Shown here piece by piece: positions 1 through 11,679 of a stretch of 64,000 bases of DNA; the first letter of the stretch is position 1; each line of letters opens with the position of its first letter. The position numbers and the translations under genes were made by a program. Below the pieces are notes generated by a model. The model had not been told where the DNA came from and made no database searches. It saw only the letters and a program-made list of their open reading frames with translations. Source of the DNA: Lucifuga dentata (taxonomy: Eukaryota; Chordata; Actinopteri; Ophidiiformes; Bythitidae); assembly GCA_014773175.1 (NCBI GenBank), contig VXCM01001382.1, positions 87,278 through 151,277 on the forward strand, in the 5' to 3' direction.

Positions 1-803
1 CCCCCCCCCCCCATTTTTCTGGCCCTCCCTCTCTTTCTTTCCCTCACTCTCGTGCACTCTGCCCACTGCTGAGTGTGCCCGTTAAATCACACGATCCCTA
101 AACTGTCCCATAAAAGATGGCAAGTTCTCCCCTGTCTCCCCCCTCCTCCCCTCTGTCTCCACACATTACTGCTTTAATTAAGGTAATTACTTTCAGAGTA
201 GTACTAATCGGATCCTCTTTCCTCCTGGTGCCCATGAACACACTTTGAACACACACACTCTACACATGCACACTTTCCTATCATGGCACGGTATATACAG
301 CCAGCAGTGCCCGTGTAAACTGAACTCTGACCTTGTTATAAAGTCGAGAGCTTTACAACTGGAGCATAACTAACGTACAGGCTAAGAAGATGCTTACCTC
401 AACAACTGTGATACTCAAACAGAGAAACATCACCATATAGCCAAGTTACACCAATACTCTATCACAGATGATCAACTGCACTTTTTCTTAAAAGAACAAA
501 TTATTAAACACCTGTTGGCTCATCTGCTTATCTAATTAAGCCTGTTCAACCCGACCATTCCTTTAATATGACATTATTTGACTTGTGTGGCCTAAAGAAC
601 TCTTTTTCATCCAACACTGTCACCAGAACAGAAGCTGTCCTTTGGGCCTTCTGAGCATTACAACACACATATTTTAAAGGTTATTAACTTCAACATATGG
701 AACAAGTTCAAGTGTGGTAATGTAATCATACAAACCAAAAACAATGCACCAAAAAGCTGTTCATTCTCAGAGAAATATGAAAACAAGATGATTATGTTGT
801 GTG
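1..803. other. non-coding stretch, poly-C at left edge
   Basis: The window opens with a run of 12 C, which resembles the homopolymer edges seen at other contig joins here. The rest is pyrimidine-rich and then AT-rich unique-looking DNA. No coding frame, RNA gene or recognisable repeat was seen. Confidence 0.6.
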
Positions 804-1274
804 CAGGGGCGGATCTAGGGTGAATGGAGATCCAGGGCTTAGCCCAGATCTCCACTGGAAAATCCAAACATGAGGTAGCTTTGGCTATCTACCAAAGTAA
901 ATAGCTTTGGTAGATAGCCAAAGCTATTTTATATCTACCAAAGCTACATATAAATTTTGAGAAATGCTTAAGAAATGTAACAAATCATGTTACATCTTTT
1001 AACAAGTTATATGAAGTTAAAAATCTTTTTAAATGAAAACCTTTACAATGATCAAATCAGTGGAGCTATATGGTGCGTTATGTCCATTCCGTCCACCAAT
1101 TCAGTCTGACCAATCCCTTCACAACACTGTGGTTCCGCCTTGGCGATGAATTTGGGTCATTACAGAAACACTATAGAGAAGTCTAAACACATTATTACAA
1201 AATAAAAGATTCGGGACTTTATGGAAAACATCCAGGGTTTAAGCCCCATAAGCCCACCCCTAGCAATACCCCTG
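804..1274. mobile_element. hAT-like non-autonomous element (MITE), about 471 bp
   Basis: The left end reads CAGGGGCGGATCTAGGG and the reverse complement of the right end reads CAGGGGTATTGCTAGGGG, so the terminal inverted repeats agree at 12 of the first 17 positions. Both ends then carry a GGGCTTA-type block a little further in. The flanking octamers GTTGTGTG and GTTTCGTA agree at 5 of 8 positions, which could be an eroded 8-bp target duplication as expected for hAT elements. No transposase frame is present, so it would be non-autonomous. The superfamily is inferred from end sequence and duplication length only. Confidence 0.5.
876..926. repeat. 22-bp perfect inverted repeat, 7-nt spacer
   Basis: Positions 876-897 and 905-926 are exact reverse complements around the spacer TAAATAG. 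A third partial copy of the arm (ATCTACCAAAGCTA) follows at about 932. It lies inside the hAT-like element at 804-1274. Confidence 0.9.
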
Positions 1275-2181
1275 GTTTCGTACCAGTTGACCTTGGTTGG
1301 CATCTGGTCTTTTGACAAATTAATAAATGGGAGAAAAAAGAAGACAGTTCTACAGTATAATATGTTCTGCTGTTAGGTTTAAATGTTTAATTTAAGTGTT
1401 TAATTCCATATTCTTCAGTCATGATAACAACATATTACACTGCAATATCAGAAGTATAAGGTTAGGAAAACCCATTTACCTATAAATGGTTAAGAATGGT
1501 TAAGGGATTTTACAACAGTTGACTGATAGGTTCGGAGCCCAAGATGGAGTGAGTGTGGGATGTAATATTTTTGTGGAAGAAATATAATTCCTGAGATAGA
1601 TAACCAGTGTATCTGCATGCAGATCGGTTGTAGCCATGGCTGCTGTTCAGCACTTTCTGACTCCTCCTCCCAAACATGAAAAAAAGTTGTAGCATACGCC
1701 CATTCTGCCTCAGATGATGACTTCATATCACCTCTGAAGGATTTTTTTTTTTTTGGACTGCCAAGGAAAGGACTTCTATGAAAGGTGGATAAAATCCCTC
1801 CAGCAATGTTGGCAGAAGTGTGTCAAGGTAGAAGGAAATTATATTGAAATATAAATAAGTGCAACACCAGTCAGAACATTCTAGTGCAGGCTCAGAATTT
1901 ATCAATCCATCCTTGTTATGTCTGTTATCTACCTGGTTACAGAGTAGCACCTAGGTTAGAGGGAGGCCCCAACACACACATACTGTACTGTAAATCCACA
2001 CACACACATACAAACATAAACTCATGGCCCCACATTTTGCTTGAGGCATCCTTTGATAGATGAGGAAACCAGAAACCAAATGGCTAAGTTTGATTCAGTC
2101 AGATCTGTGGATGTACAATGGGCCTGTCACAAGAGAGACGGGTCTAAAGTCCTCTCCTACAAACCATCCCCCTCTCTGCTT
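1275..2181. other. non-coding stretch
   Basis: A T-run lies at about 1741-1754 and a few short CA tracts at 1972-2005. No gene or repeat family was recognised. Confidence 0.6.
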
Positions 2182-2314
2182 CCCCCAAAGGCACCTTGAC
2201 TGATAATGAGAGAGGGAATGCAGGTACAGCTCAGTCTCAGGGGGGGTNCCCCCAAAGGCACCTTGACTGATAATGAGAGAGGGAATGCAGGTACAGCTCA
2301 GTCTCAGGGGGGGT
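2182..2314. repeat. 66-bp direct duplication around a single N (assembly join)
   Basis: Positions 2182-2247 and 2249-2314 are identical and separated by one N at 2248. Exact duplication abutting a lone N is the pattern of two contigs whose overlap was not merged, so the true sequence probably holds one copy. Confidence 0.9.
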
Positions 2315-2595
2315 TTCAATTAACGCCCTGCAGATTAATAAAGAGTAATAAGGTGTACTCTGCTTATGTGTGTGTGCACACGCATGTGGTTTTGCCTTGT
2401 GTTCCTGTGTGTGTGTGTGTGTGTCCATGTGTGGTGTGAAGACCCCTGTCGTTCAGCATGATGAAGGGAATGGAAAACGAAGAGGGTTGTAAAATGCCCT
2501 CAGAGCACAGATATTTGCAGAAAGATTTTTAATTGGTCATCTGCTTCATGTCACCACATAATAATGAACAGTAGGAGATCTGAGGGTTTCAGCTG

Positions 2596-2628
2596 CCCCC
2601 CCCCCCCCCNCACACACACACACACACC
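2596..2628. repeat. poly-C, single N, then (CA)n
   Basis: A C-run ends at a single N (2610) and is followed by eight or nine CA units. The N marks a contig join inside low-complexity sequence. Confidence 0.9.
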
Positions 2629-3011
2629 TGTCAATACCCCAAAATGGAGCAAAACAAGAGTGAAATCTTAAGAAATAACAGCAAACCACAACTAGGTTTA
2701 TATCACTAAACTCCTTATCTCATCTTACTTTGGATTCCTGTGCAGAGTGCGCATGCACACACACACGATTAAACACACACATATTAATGCATACATCCAT
2801 GTAAAGAGTTTTGTACCTAAAACATGAAGTAGACTTAGTTATGATGTTATGTTTGTGTGGAGACATTCCCTGATTCATTTAGCTACAACGCCTCATGTAA
2901 ACTAAACACACACACAAACACACACCCCGTACCTGTCACTAAACAATGTTTGTTCTACAGAGGTGATTTATCAGTGCTCTACAGTTTCACACTGACCCCA
3001 GCCTGCTTACC

Positions 3012-3015
<4 letters not shown>

Positions 3016-3051
<36 letters not shown>
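3016..3051. repeat. (TC)n microsatellite
   Basis: About 18 uninterrupted TC units. Confidence 0.95.
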
Positions 3052-3053
<2 letters not shown>

Positions 3054-3415
3054 AAGCATACCATATAGGAATGCACCTAAAGCTATACTGCTCCACATTA
3101 ACCCTTCCGTATTGATACAAAGGGCAACCAATGAGTTACTCAGTCTGAATCTGAAGGTAGTGTACACCTCAAAGTTTCATATTTTCAGCATTTTGTAATC
3201 CACAGAATGGTTTTACAACATCAGTGTTATGACTTTCTATCATTCGCTGCTAACCTAGATTGACTATGCACTGTCAAACCTAGAAGCTTTTGTCCCAGCC
3301 ACGTAACAGGCCCTGAATATCTTAAGCATGCAAGGTAAATATTTGCATTACCAAGGACTGGATCTGAGGTATGTTGTTACTGGTAGATGAGAAGGCATTT
3401 GTTGTATTTATGTGT

Positions 3416-3435
3416 GGGGGTTGTGGGTATTTGTA

Positions 3436-3473
<38 letters not shown>

Positions 3474-3494
3474 NGGGGGTTGTGGGTATTTGTA

Positions 3495-3533
<39 letters not shown>
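3416..3533. repeat. (GT)n duplicated around a single N
   Basis: A GGGGG-led segment ending in (GT)n occupies 3416-3473 and is repeated exactly at 3475-3532, with N at 3474. This is another uncollapsed overlap of 58 bp. The real locus probably has one GT array. Confidence 0.9.
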
Positions 3534-3538
<5 letters not shown>

Positions 3539-4710
3539 AGGGCAACTGTACACAGTGTACAGACTTGCAGATCTGAAACACATAACACCTGACGTGTGGT
3601 GTGTGTGTGTGAGAAGGACTTGTCTGTATATGACCGTGGCATGTTCTAACCAGGATTTATGGTGTAGTGTGTTTCTCGCTCTGCTGTCTGTGTCTACGTG
3701 TGTGCTTTTGGGGGTGAAAAGGACGCTTTCAGGTACCCTGCGGCTCAAATATGAAAACAAAGTCATGGGACCCTGGGACAAGCAGCTGCAAGAATGATTG
3801 AGTGACACATAGCTCCACCCAGATCCATTTTAAACCACCATATACAGGAATGCATCAAGGGCATGTTAAATGTCAACAAACACCCAAAAGCAGTTGAACA
3901 AGAATAGAAGAAGAATGAGTACTGTAAGGCAAGTAGGCAGAAAGACGTATCCACGCAGGGACAGACACCAATAGAAAGACAGGTGGGCATTTTAAAAGCC
4001 AAGTTAGACAGAGCCCACCACTGAGCAGGTAGATTCATTTTAGGCTGCTTTGGTCAGCTCTAAACTTATGCTGCACATTCCTAGGCATTCCGGCTCTTTC
4101 TTTTCCATGGATTTAAATGGTGCTGCTCATGTTGATGCTACCTTGAGCAACGCACATTGCTCAGATTCTCCACTTTCCCACTATGCTTGAAGTTAAACAA
4201 AATTCAACTTTGACCCATCAAATGTGCAACCAATGAGAAAATAGCTGAATGTGATGTAAGCAGAAGCATCAAAATGATGAAGGAGAAGCTCATAAGTAGT
4301 ATAACGCAACACAGATGTAAAATCGCACCACGACATGGGCTAAAAGGTGAACAGGGCTACCAGGGCTTGTAGAATAGAATGTAGTCTATGCTCATGTTTG
4401 AAAAGTCAGGTTAATTTAGTCTGGAGTTAAGAGTGCTTTGTGATGATGTATGTTTCTCTTGGTTTTAGCATTAGCGCTCTGCTCGGCTGTGTAGGCAGCA
4501 TGTTGAGAGAAGCGCAAATCTCTTGCTGCTACTCGATTATACCGCTGATCATATGTAAGCACCCTCAGTGCAAAGATGGCTGACTAGATGTCCAGCATGA
4601 TATCATCACACTTTTTTAGACACAGAAACTGAGTTTGATCAGCTCATTGTTTTATACCTCACTTTTAATCATTTTGAATAAAATCCAAATGAATAAATGT
4701 AACTGTAGTC
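3534..4710. other. non-coding stretch
   Basis: No simple repeat of note, no recognised element and no credible coding frame were seen. Confidence 0.5.
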
Positions 4711-5300
4711 AAGTCAAGTTTATTTGCATAGCCCAGTATCACATACAATGTCTCAAAAGGTCTTTACACACATTAATGGTTCTTGACCCAACCCAAGCTC
4801 CATAAGAAGATGAGAAAAAACTTCCTAAAAAAACTTCTTGTATAAGGAAAATGGAAGAAACCTCAGGAGAAGCTATTCAAACAGATGACTGGGTGATGTA
4901 ATGGGAGCCGCAGGTATAGAAACGGGTAAATTGCAAAGATCAAAAACAAGGAAATATTACACAATAAGATGAATAGCAAATAATCAATGATCCAGTGTCA
5001 GTTTGGGGGGGGGGGGNCACCACCCGCTGCACTGTGGGAAGTGAGCCTGCTGGCAGCCAGTTGGATGGACTTCTGGTCACGCCAAGCTTCAGGACCCCAA
5101 CAGGAGGGTCCATGTAGCCAAAAAGAGAGAGAAGTGAATTATTTGGGAAACGACAATTAGCAAAAAGTCATGTGGGAATGGAAAAAGCCTGACAGATAAA
5201 TAGTGAGCCCCATCCACCTGCTACATACTCACACTGCTGACCTAGCATAGACATAGGCTGGCTTTTCACTATCCTGCGCCACAAAGACCACGCCTGCCTC
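4711..5300 (+). mobile_element. teleost interspersed repeat
   Basis: The start CAAGTCAAGTTTATTTGCAT, followed by ATAGCCCAGTATCACA, TCAAAAGGTCTTTACA and GGAAGAAACCTCAGGAGAAG, is a dispersed teleost repeat known to me by sight. Its superfamily is not decided from the sequence here. The first 165 bp carry the signature and the right boundary is uncertain. A single N at 5017 interrupts a G-run within it. No coding capacity is seen. Confidence 0.6.
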
Positions 5301-6917
5301 CTGTTGGATGGAGGGTTATGCTCAACCCTCCATACAACAGGAGGAGACCTATCATATTAAATGTAAATATGACAGGTCTATAAAAAAGGAAATATAGATA
5401 GTATAGGAAAGAAAGAAGTGGAGCAATGGTGGATAAAGAGACAGAAGATGTGACAACAAGGAGGACCAAGCATGTGGAGGAGGGAGAATCAATCAGTCTT
5501 CAAGGGCCTGTTGATTAGACATTCTACAGCCTTCTCCATCTTCGTTAGGCTTTAATTAATTCATAATACTGAAACAAATTACCTTTGCATGGATGAAAAT
5601 TACACCTAAATGTGGCATGGCAGTTTGGCATTTGGTTATTAAATTATCTCTGGAGATTGTGGGAGTTTGATAGAGCAGCATTATTTTGATGGAGTTGTGT
5701 AACATTATTAAGTTTGAAATAACAATCCTCTCATTTCCTATGTGGGGCCATTTGTAACGGAGAAGAGAGATATACTGTCTAGAGGACAGCAACTGTCAGA
5801 GGAGAGGAGAGGAGAGGAATCAAAGTCTGTACACAGCCCACTCCTTCCAAACAATACTGATTATGCATTATATCTATTGAGTGTTCTCTCCAAAAGTCTT
5901 ACATTTAATCAAGGAAACCTTTTATGTTACTTTTTGAAGACTTTGTGGTATTTGGCCTTTATTGTACTGTCTGCAACTTTAGTGGAGCCAAATAGACTAC
6001 GGCATATACAGTTTTTTTTTCTTAAAATCCACTTTTCACAGAAGACTGACTTATCACACAGAAAGGGCAGATAGCGGCCCATCAAACTCAAAATATGCGT
6101 CTTTATCAAATCCACCTTTTGGCTTTGTTCACCAGACCAACTGAATTCTCCCCAGACAATGAAATATAAAATATAATAATAAAAATACATACAATAAGAA
6201 TACTTCCTTGTGACAATACAATAAAACAGCCTTGGAGCAGGAAAAAAGGCAGAAGAGCTCAGCTTTGAAGAATGATAACAGAGTTAGGGAACAGAATAGC
6301 CAGGAGCATTTTCTTCTTTTTTATAGATTATAGATTATGGTAAGCAGATAGCTGCACAGCCTCGTCTTTGTCTGAGTTATCTGTTGCTCCTTGAGTTAAA
6401 GATTCAGTTGAAAAATGAAACAGCTCCTGTATGGCTGCCTCACTGTGTTTCTAACTTGGCTTGGATGCTGAAACACACACAAATATAGTCAGCATAGATG
6501 CAGCTCAAGCCTCCATTCTGATAGGACACAGTGTCCAGGGGTTGTTTTGATATGTTGCAAGAGTAAGATAATTAATGCTAAGTAAAAAAAACAAACAATG
6601 GATAGGATTCATAAAGCATAGCGCCCGACACCATGTTGATAAGAGCAAATATCCCCATGCTCACCACAACTACACACTACGAAGAAAAGTGTGTCAATTT
6701 ATCTTAGTGTCAATCTCTTAAATGCAGAGCTCCAAAGCAAGAAATTTATGTTTCCTTTGCCGATTTAACATGTCTGTTTCTCATTGATACCAGGCTGGGC
6801 CATTACACTAATTAAGCCCATCCTTCCTCCTTCCGCCATGGTGAATCTTTATTCATTAATAAAAATTATGAGTAACATTTTTGCATGCCCCGTCACTGCC
6901 CAGATTCTGAGATGGCA
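5301..6917. other. non-coding stretch, possible conserved core at 6770-6870
   Basis: A GGAGA-type purine repeat lies at 5798-5818. The part at about 6770-6870 has several ATTA/TAAT cores and no simple repeats, which resembles a regulatory element, but nothing in the sequence alone proves conservation. Confidence 0.4.
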
Positions 6918-7445
6918 AGTCAAAATAACTTCATGAATGAAAGTGAGCAAAGCCGAGAAGATAAGACAGGGTGATGTTTGCAACTTGTGGTTGGATTTTA
7001 TTTCATAAATGTGTCCCACTTGTACCGATTGATTTTCCACCTGAATAATTTTGATAAAGATCTGATCACAGTGTAAGCCATGTATGTGGTCAGGCAGATT
7101 GGTTGGAATGAACTTACTTTTATTTTAAGGCTTTTCCTTAACTGGTGCTAACTGTTGTTTGCTCTGTTTGCTATTTATTACTGTTTTTTATCCATTTTTT
7201 ATTTTATTTGTTTTAATTTTTACACTGTTTTTATTACTGTTCTATTTTTTTTATTGTGTTCAATTATGTTAAGCACCTTGTAACTTTGTTTTGAAAGGTG
7301 CTATATAAATAAAGTTATTATTATTATAATTCCGATTTATTATGATTATAATTCCGATCAAAATGCGTTCTGCAAGCATTTACACCTTGTGTTCATACAA
7401 GCTCAGTATCCAGATAACAGGATTGCATGTTAATGCAAAGTTTAA
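6918..7445. mobile_element. MITE family with CATTTACACCTTG/GCATTAA-type ends, interrupted
   Basis: Positions 6918-7020 align with 51420-51520; shared landmarks are TCAAAATAACTT, GGNTGATGTTNGCAACTTGTG and GTGTCCCA. The right part (about 7378-7445) contains CATTTACACCTTG and TTAATGCAAAGTTTAAA, end motifs also seen at 51200-51660 and 53140-53385. A LINE tail has landed in the middle. The family name is not known to me. Confidence 0.4.
7110..7345 (+). mobile_element. 3' end of a non-LTR retrotransposon
   Basis: GCACCTTGTAACTTTG, GAAAGGTGCTATATAAATAA and a terminal (TTA)n tail form the classic 3' tail of an L2/CR1-type teleost LINE. Only the untranslated end is present, as is usual for 5'-truncated insertions. 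It is nested in the MITE at 6918-7445. Exact clade is uncertain. Confidence 0.6.
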
Positions 7446-8204
7446 ACGGAGCCAGTGATATATTGTTCTTGTGAGGTATATCTGCAACTCCCAGGACTCA
7501 TCCAATAACTGAGCAAATAGCTTGAAAGCTGAAAATAAAAAATATATTATTTGCAGCACCAAGCTCACTAACTTGCATGACAGGCAGTGCTTTAATTTTG
7601 AAGACCTAAAGCCCAAAATTGTTACAGCCAGAGCAATGAAGCCAACCTCAGTATGTTCTTTGCTCATTTAGTGTGTGTACATGAATTCACTGTTAGTGTG
7701 CGTGTTTGTATGTGTGTGTGTGCAATGTCTTGTTTGCTCCTTGACTAAAGACATTGTAGAAAAAAAAACCTCCTCCGCAGGCAACAGGGGCCTCCGTGTC
7801 AATTATCCTGCCCTGAACCTGCGATCTCCTCTCTTTTCTCCCTCTCTCTTCCCTTCCTCCCATCATCCTGAGCTCCTCTAATAGGCCTCACTCAGGATGA
7901 TGAGAGGACATGCTCTCCTCTGATGGCAACACAGCACAGCTCACAACGCTCTGTGTCAGGCCAAGATTAAGACAGGGCAGAGGGAAAAACATTCCCAACA
8001 GACATAGAGGTGTGTGTGTGTGTGTGTGTGCACTGACAGGTAATAGAGTATCAGGTATTGTTGTCTCCTCAAAGGGAACATGCCAAACATGGGGATGAGA
8101 TACTAATAAATACAGACATGAATACTGTACAAGCAGCTTCTTTTCTACAAAGTGAGCACACGCATAGACACATGGGGGATGAACAGAGGAAACAGAAAAG
8201 GAGA

Positions 8205-8249
<45 letters not shown>

Positions 8250-8640
8250 AAAAAAGGGAGAGAGATGTATAAACTGTCAACACTGTCATGGAAAATGGCC
8301 CTCAAATTAAGCCGAGCGTGTGGTTCTACAAGGGACTCTGGGAAATTGCCTTTTATCACTTCCCAAACAATGGGCCATCAGACAGCATTGCACACAATAA
8401 CACACACACACACACACACGCACGCATACACATCTGACAGTGTTATGCGCGATAACTCAACCAGCCGCTATTTACATTATTCCTCCACCAAGCCTCCTTT
8501 TCTCGCTCCCTCCCTGTCTTCTTCAGCGACTTTTACTGTCCTCAGCAGCCGCACGCTTTCATGTGGTTAATATCATGCAAAATAACAGCTTCTTATTTTC
8601 CTGCTGCCACCCNCCACCCGCCCCTCCACATCCCATGTTT
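7446..8640. other. non-coding stretch with GT, GA and CA arrays
   Basis: It holds (GT)n at 8010-8031, (GA)n at about 8200-8247 and (CA)n at 8401-8420. A single N lies at 8613. Nothing gene-like was found between the arrays. Confidence 0.6.
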
Positions 8641-10636
8641 AATGGGGTCTAAGCGCTGTAAGCTGGCTGAGCGCGAGGGCCTCTTATACACACACTACTG
8701 TGGTTATCTCTCCTCTGTTTATCATTGTTATTATTATTAATGTTCTGCTGTAACCGCAGAGCCCAAGAGGAGAAAAGAGGAGAGGAGGGAATGAGAGAGG
8801 GATGAAGGAAAAGAAGACACAGGGCGGTAGAGGGTGAAAGCGCTCCTGTGATGTGATGCTTGTTAAATAAACTGCAATTTACCACCGTGACAGAGAGATT
8901 ATTTACAAACACGCACCATTACGCCACCCCCTCCCCACCTCCCTCATCCTTCTCTTCTCCTCTGCATCGTCTGTTTGATGCTCCGTGAGGGCCACACTGG
9001 TTGGAGGATTATGACTGGTGACAGTGTAATGAAATGCTGCACTGTATAAGCATGATAGAGGCCTGCAACCATGTTGTCATCTGAAGGGATTTGCAATGCA
9101 CTGAAGTTAGGAATAATGAGGGGAAATGTACATCAGAGCCAAAAAGCCACTATAAACTGTAATCGCATGCATGCATTATTTCTATAAACCAATGTCTCCA
9201 CACAGTCCTATTGATTTCTCAATCAACCTGCACTCTTCGCATCGCCAGAAAATAAAGCACGCAAGTTCCTAATCAGCTTTTCAAAGGACACTGGACATTA
9301 AGATTTTCTCATTACAAACCTAAATAATTATATGATATATATTTTCATGAAAATATTACTGAATCACTACATTATCATGATGTGGCAACTGGGAAACTTA
9401 AAAAAAAAAAACCCACAAAAGGTAGTAGGATGTAAATGGCAAAGCGTTCTGCTGTGCTTGTGCAGGTCCTTCAGCCTGTTACTGTAAGTAGAAAACTTAA
9501 ATCCCTTTCACAAGTGTACTCTAGTCAGGAAAAGTTCCTGCTATTGTCCTGGACAGCGATGTGAGAATGTGTGCTTAAAACTGAATGCAGGGCAATTTGT
9601 TATGGAAATCGTCCTTCTCACTTCCTTCTCAAGTAACATACCTGGATAAACTCATGTGAGAACAGGGGGTAATGCTTGTGACTATACCTTTATATAGCAT
9701 GATGCAACAAGTGGGATTTCTGGAAGAAACCTACTTGAGAAAGAAGTTTCTCAAGTAAGAAACTTACTTGAGAAATTACACGTTGAGTGCCTTACATCCA
9801 CCTGCCATTTTAAAAGGATGATCATACCATCTGCCTGACCGGAAATGTCAGGTTTAAGTGAGAATACGGTTATTGCGGATATTGTCCTGCACTTGGATGC
9901 AAGTGTGAAAGGGTTAGTCAAGGAAACTTCCCGCACATACTTGCTCAAATCAAAGTTGGACAATATCAAAAAAGTTACGTTTTGCATTGTTATCTGTAGG
10001 TGGGTGAGCAGCTGGAATCACAGTAAAGGGATAAAGAGGAAGCAGTCACTGGTACGAGGAATCAATATGAGTGCTGAATTCAAGCTTTGGAAAGTTATTT
10101 CAAAACTGTGTTGAAGAACTGTAAGGAAAGTCTGTCTATCGCCACATATCTGTCCTTAGTTATTGTCCTGAGATTGATCTTGATTTTGGTTGTACTTCTC
10201 CCATCTGCTGTCTGAAAATATCATTACTGTCAACACAAAGATCAGTGAGGCTCAGCACTGAAAACAGACAGAGGAGGAACAGGAATGCAAAGAATAAAGA
10301 TAAAACAGGTTCTGGAGATCTTGGAGCTTGAGCCATGGTTACAAGCTGATAATGTTGATTTGTCAGATTGTAGAAAACATTGCTAAGGTGTGTTAAAGTA
10401 ATATCAACGCACATCAAAGTTATGGAACTAAAGCTTCACTCTCAGCTCCACTGAGGAATACTTGTGAGTTCAGGAAATCAATTCTTCTAGTGTGATCAAC
10501 ATTCTAAGCACAGACAAAACTCGACATTGATGACAGAAAATCTTGGATAGCTATAAGTAATTTAACAAAACCTACCTCAAAAACTATCTGTATCTCCTTT
10601 ATGTTAAATATTTAAACATCATATGAGGCATTTGAG
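8641..10636. other. non-coding stretch; possible conserved block 8830-8925
   Basis: About 8830-8925 (TGTTAAATAAACTGCAATTT, TTATTTACAAAC) looks like a non-repetitive regulatory-type block. An 11-nt word TACTTGAGAAA occurs at 9732-9742, inverted at 9747-9757 and direct again at 9765-9775. A 58-residue minus-strand frame with a good start context lies at 10160-10336 and is discussed among the findings. Confidence 0.4.
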
Positions 10637-11120
10637 TTAAAGGACCATACCGGCCATTCTGCATGTTTGAGCCTAATATATTCAATTTTCATACATGTAA
10701 CATTACCCACAATCATTTCACAAGGCATACTACTGGAATGGTGAATTTAAAAAAATTTTTTCCTACCTTCCAGACCACCATTGGTTTCAATTCATTCTGG
10801 TACATTATTAAAATCAATTTGTTGATACTTGAAACGTTCTTGGGATAGGTAATCCATNCATTCTGGTACATTATTAAAATCAATTTGTTGATACTTGAAA
10901 CGTTCTTGGGATAGGTAATCCATCGCAAACAAGACATACTGTACATTCAGGTTTTATTTGAAGTTACATAATTTTAGCATTTAAGCATTGTCAGTTCTTC
11001 ACTACAGCACTTGAATACACCACTAGGAAGCATTTTCAGATCACTCCGCGCTTTTTTATTGTGCTTAAATGCTAAAATTACATAACTTCTAAAAAACAAA
11101 ACCTGAATACACGTCTTGCC
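10637..11120 (+). mobile_element. truncated copy of the TTAA foldback MITE
   Basis: It starts TTAAAGGACCATACCGGCC and follows the left arm and loop of the copy at 44734-45485, including TTCAATTTTCATACA, GTTGATACTTGAAACGTTCT, ATAATTTTAGCATTTAAGC and CACTAGGAAGCATTTTCAG. The inner part of the right arm (TGCTTAAATGCTAAAATTAC, AACAAAACCTGAATACAC) is present, but homology stops near 11120, so the outer right arm is missing. Positions 10793-10857 are repeated at 10859-10923 around a single N and should be counted once. Confidence 0.8.
10793..10923. repeat. 65-bp direct duplication around a single N
   Basis: 10793-10857 equals 10859-10923, with N at 10858. This is an assembly-join artefact inside the MITE. 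Confidence 0.9.
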
Positions 11121-11627
11121 ATCATGCATGTTGTCATGAAAGCGTGAGAACCATGAATGCAAAGACACGCAGAAAGTCCATTTCAGAGCCATCCCGTGTC
11201 TGCATTATATCCAGGTCTTAAGGTAACTTTCTGTTGCCCCTAATGTTCCAATATATTATGTGTTTTTTGTTCTGGTCGAAGGTTAGCCAATCAGCATCAG
11301 GTGACCCTTGATCAGATAACTTTTCTACAATTATGTAGGTGTTAACCACAACAATGATATATAATAAATAATAACACATGTCAGGGATCTCATTTTAGAA
11401 ATGGGCTTCTAACTTGTCTCCTCTATTATGAGTGGTATAAATTTAATAAAAGAAACAAAATCAGCAATGTTCTTCACCCAGGTTTCCCCCTTAATGTATA
11501 CTGAAAGTGTCTGCAATGTTACGTATTAACATTGCATTTATTTTATATTGATGTCTCTTCTGCCAACACTATAATGCCAAAGCCCACAAAATCATCTTAC
11601 GTGATAACTCTATACACCCTAAGGTCA

Positions 11628-11628
<1 letters not shown>

Positions 11629-11679
<51 letters not shown>
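11629..11679. repeat. (CA)n microsatellite
   Basis: About 25 uninterrupted CA units. Confidence 0.97.

Noticed and set aside
8058..8570. 170-codon plus-strand frame
   Set aside because: It is built on (GA)n and (CA)n tracts and shows no protein similarity I can name.
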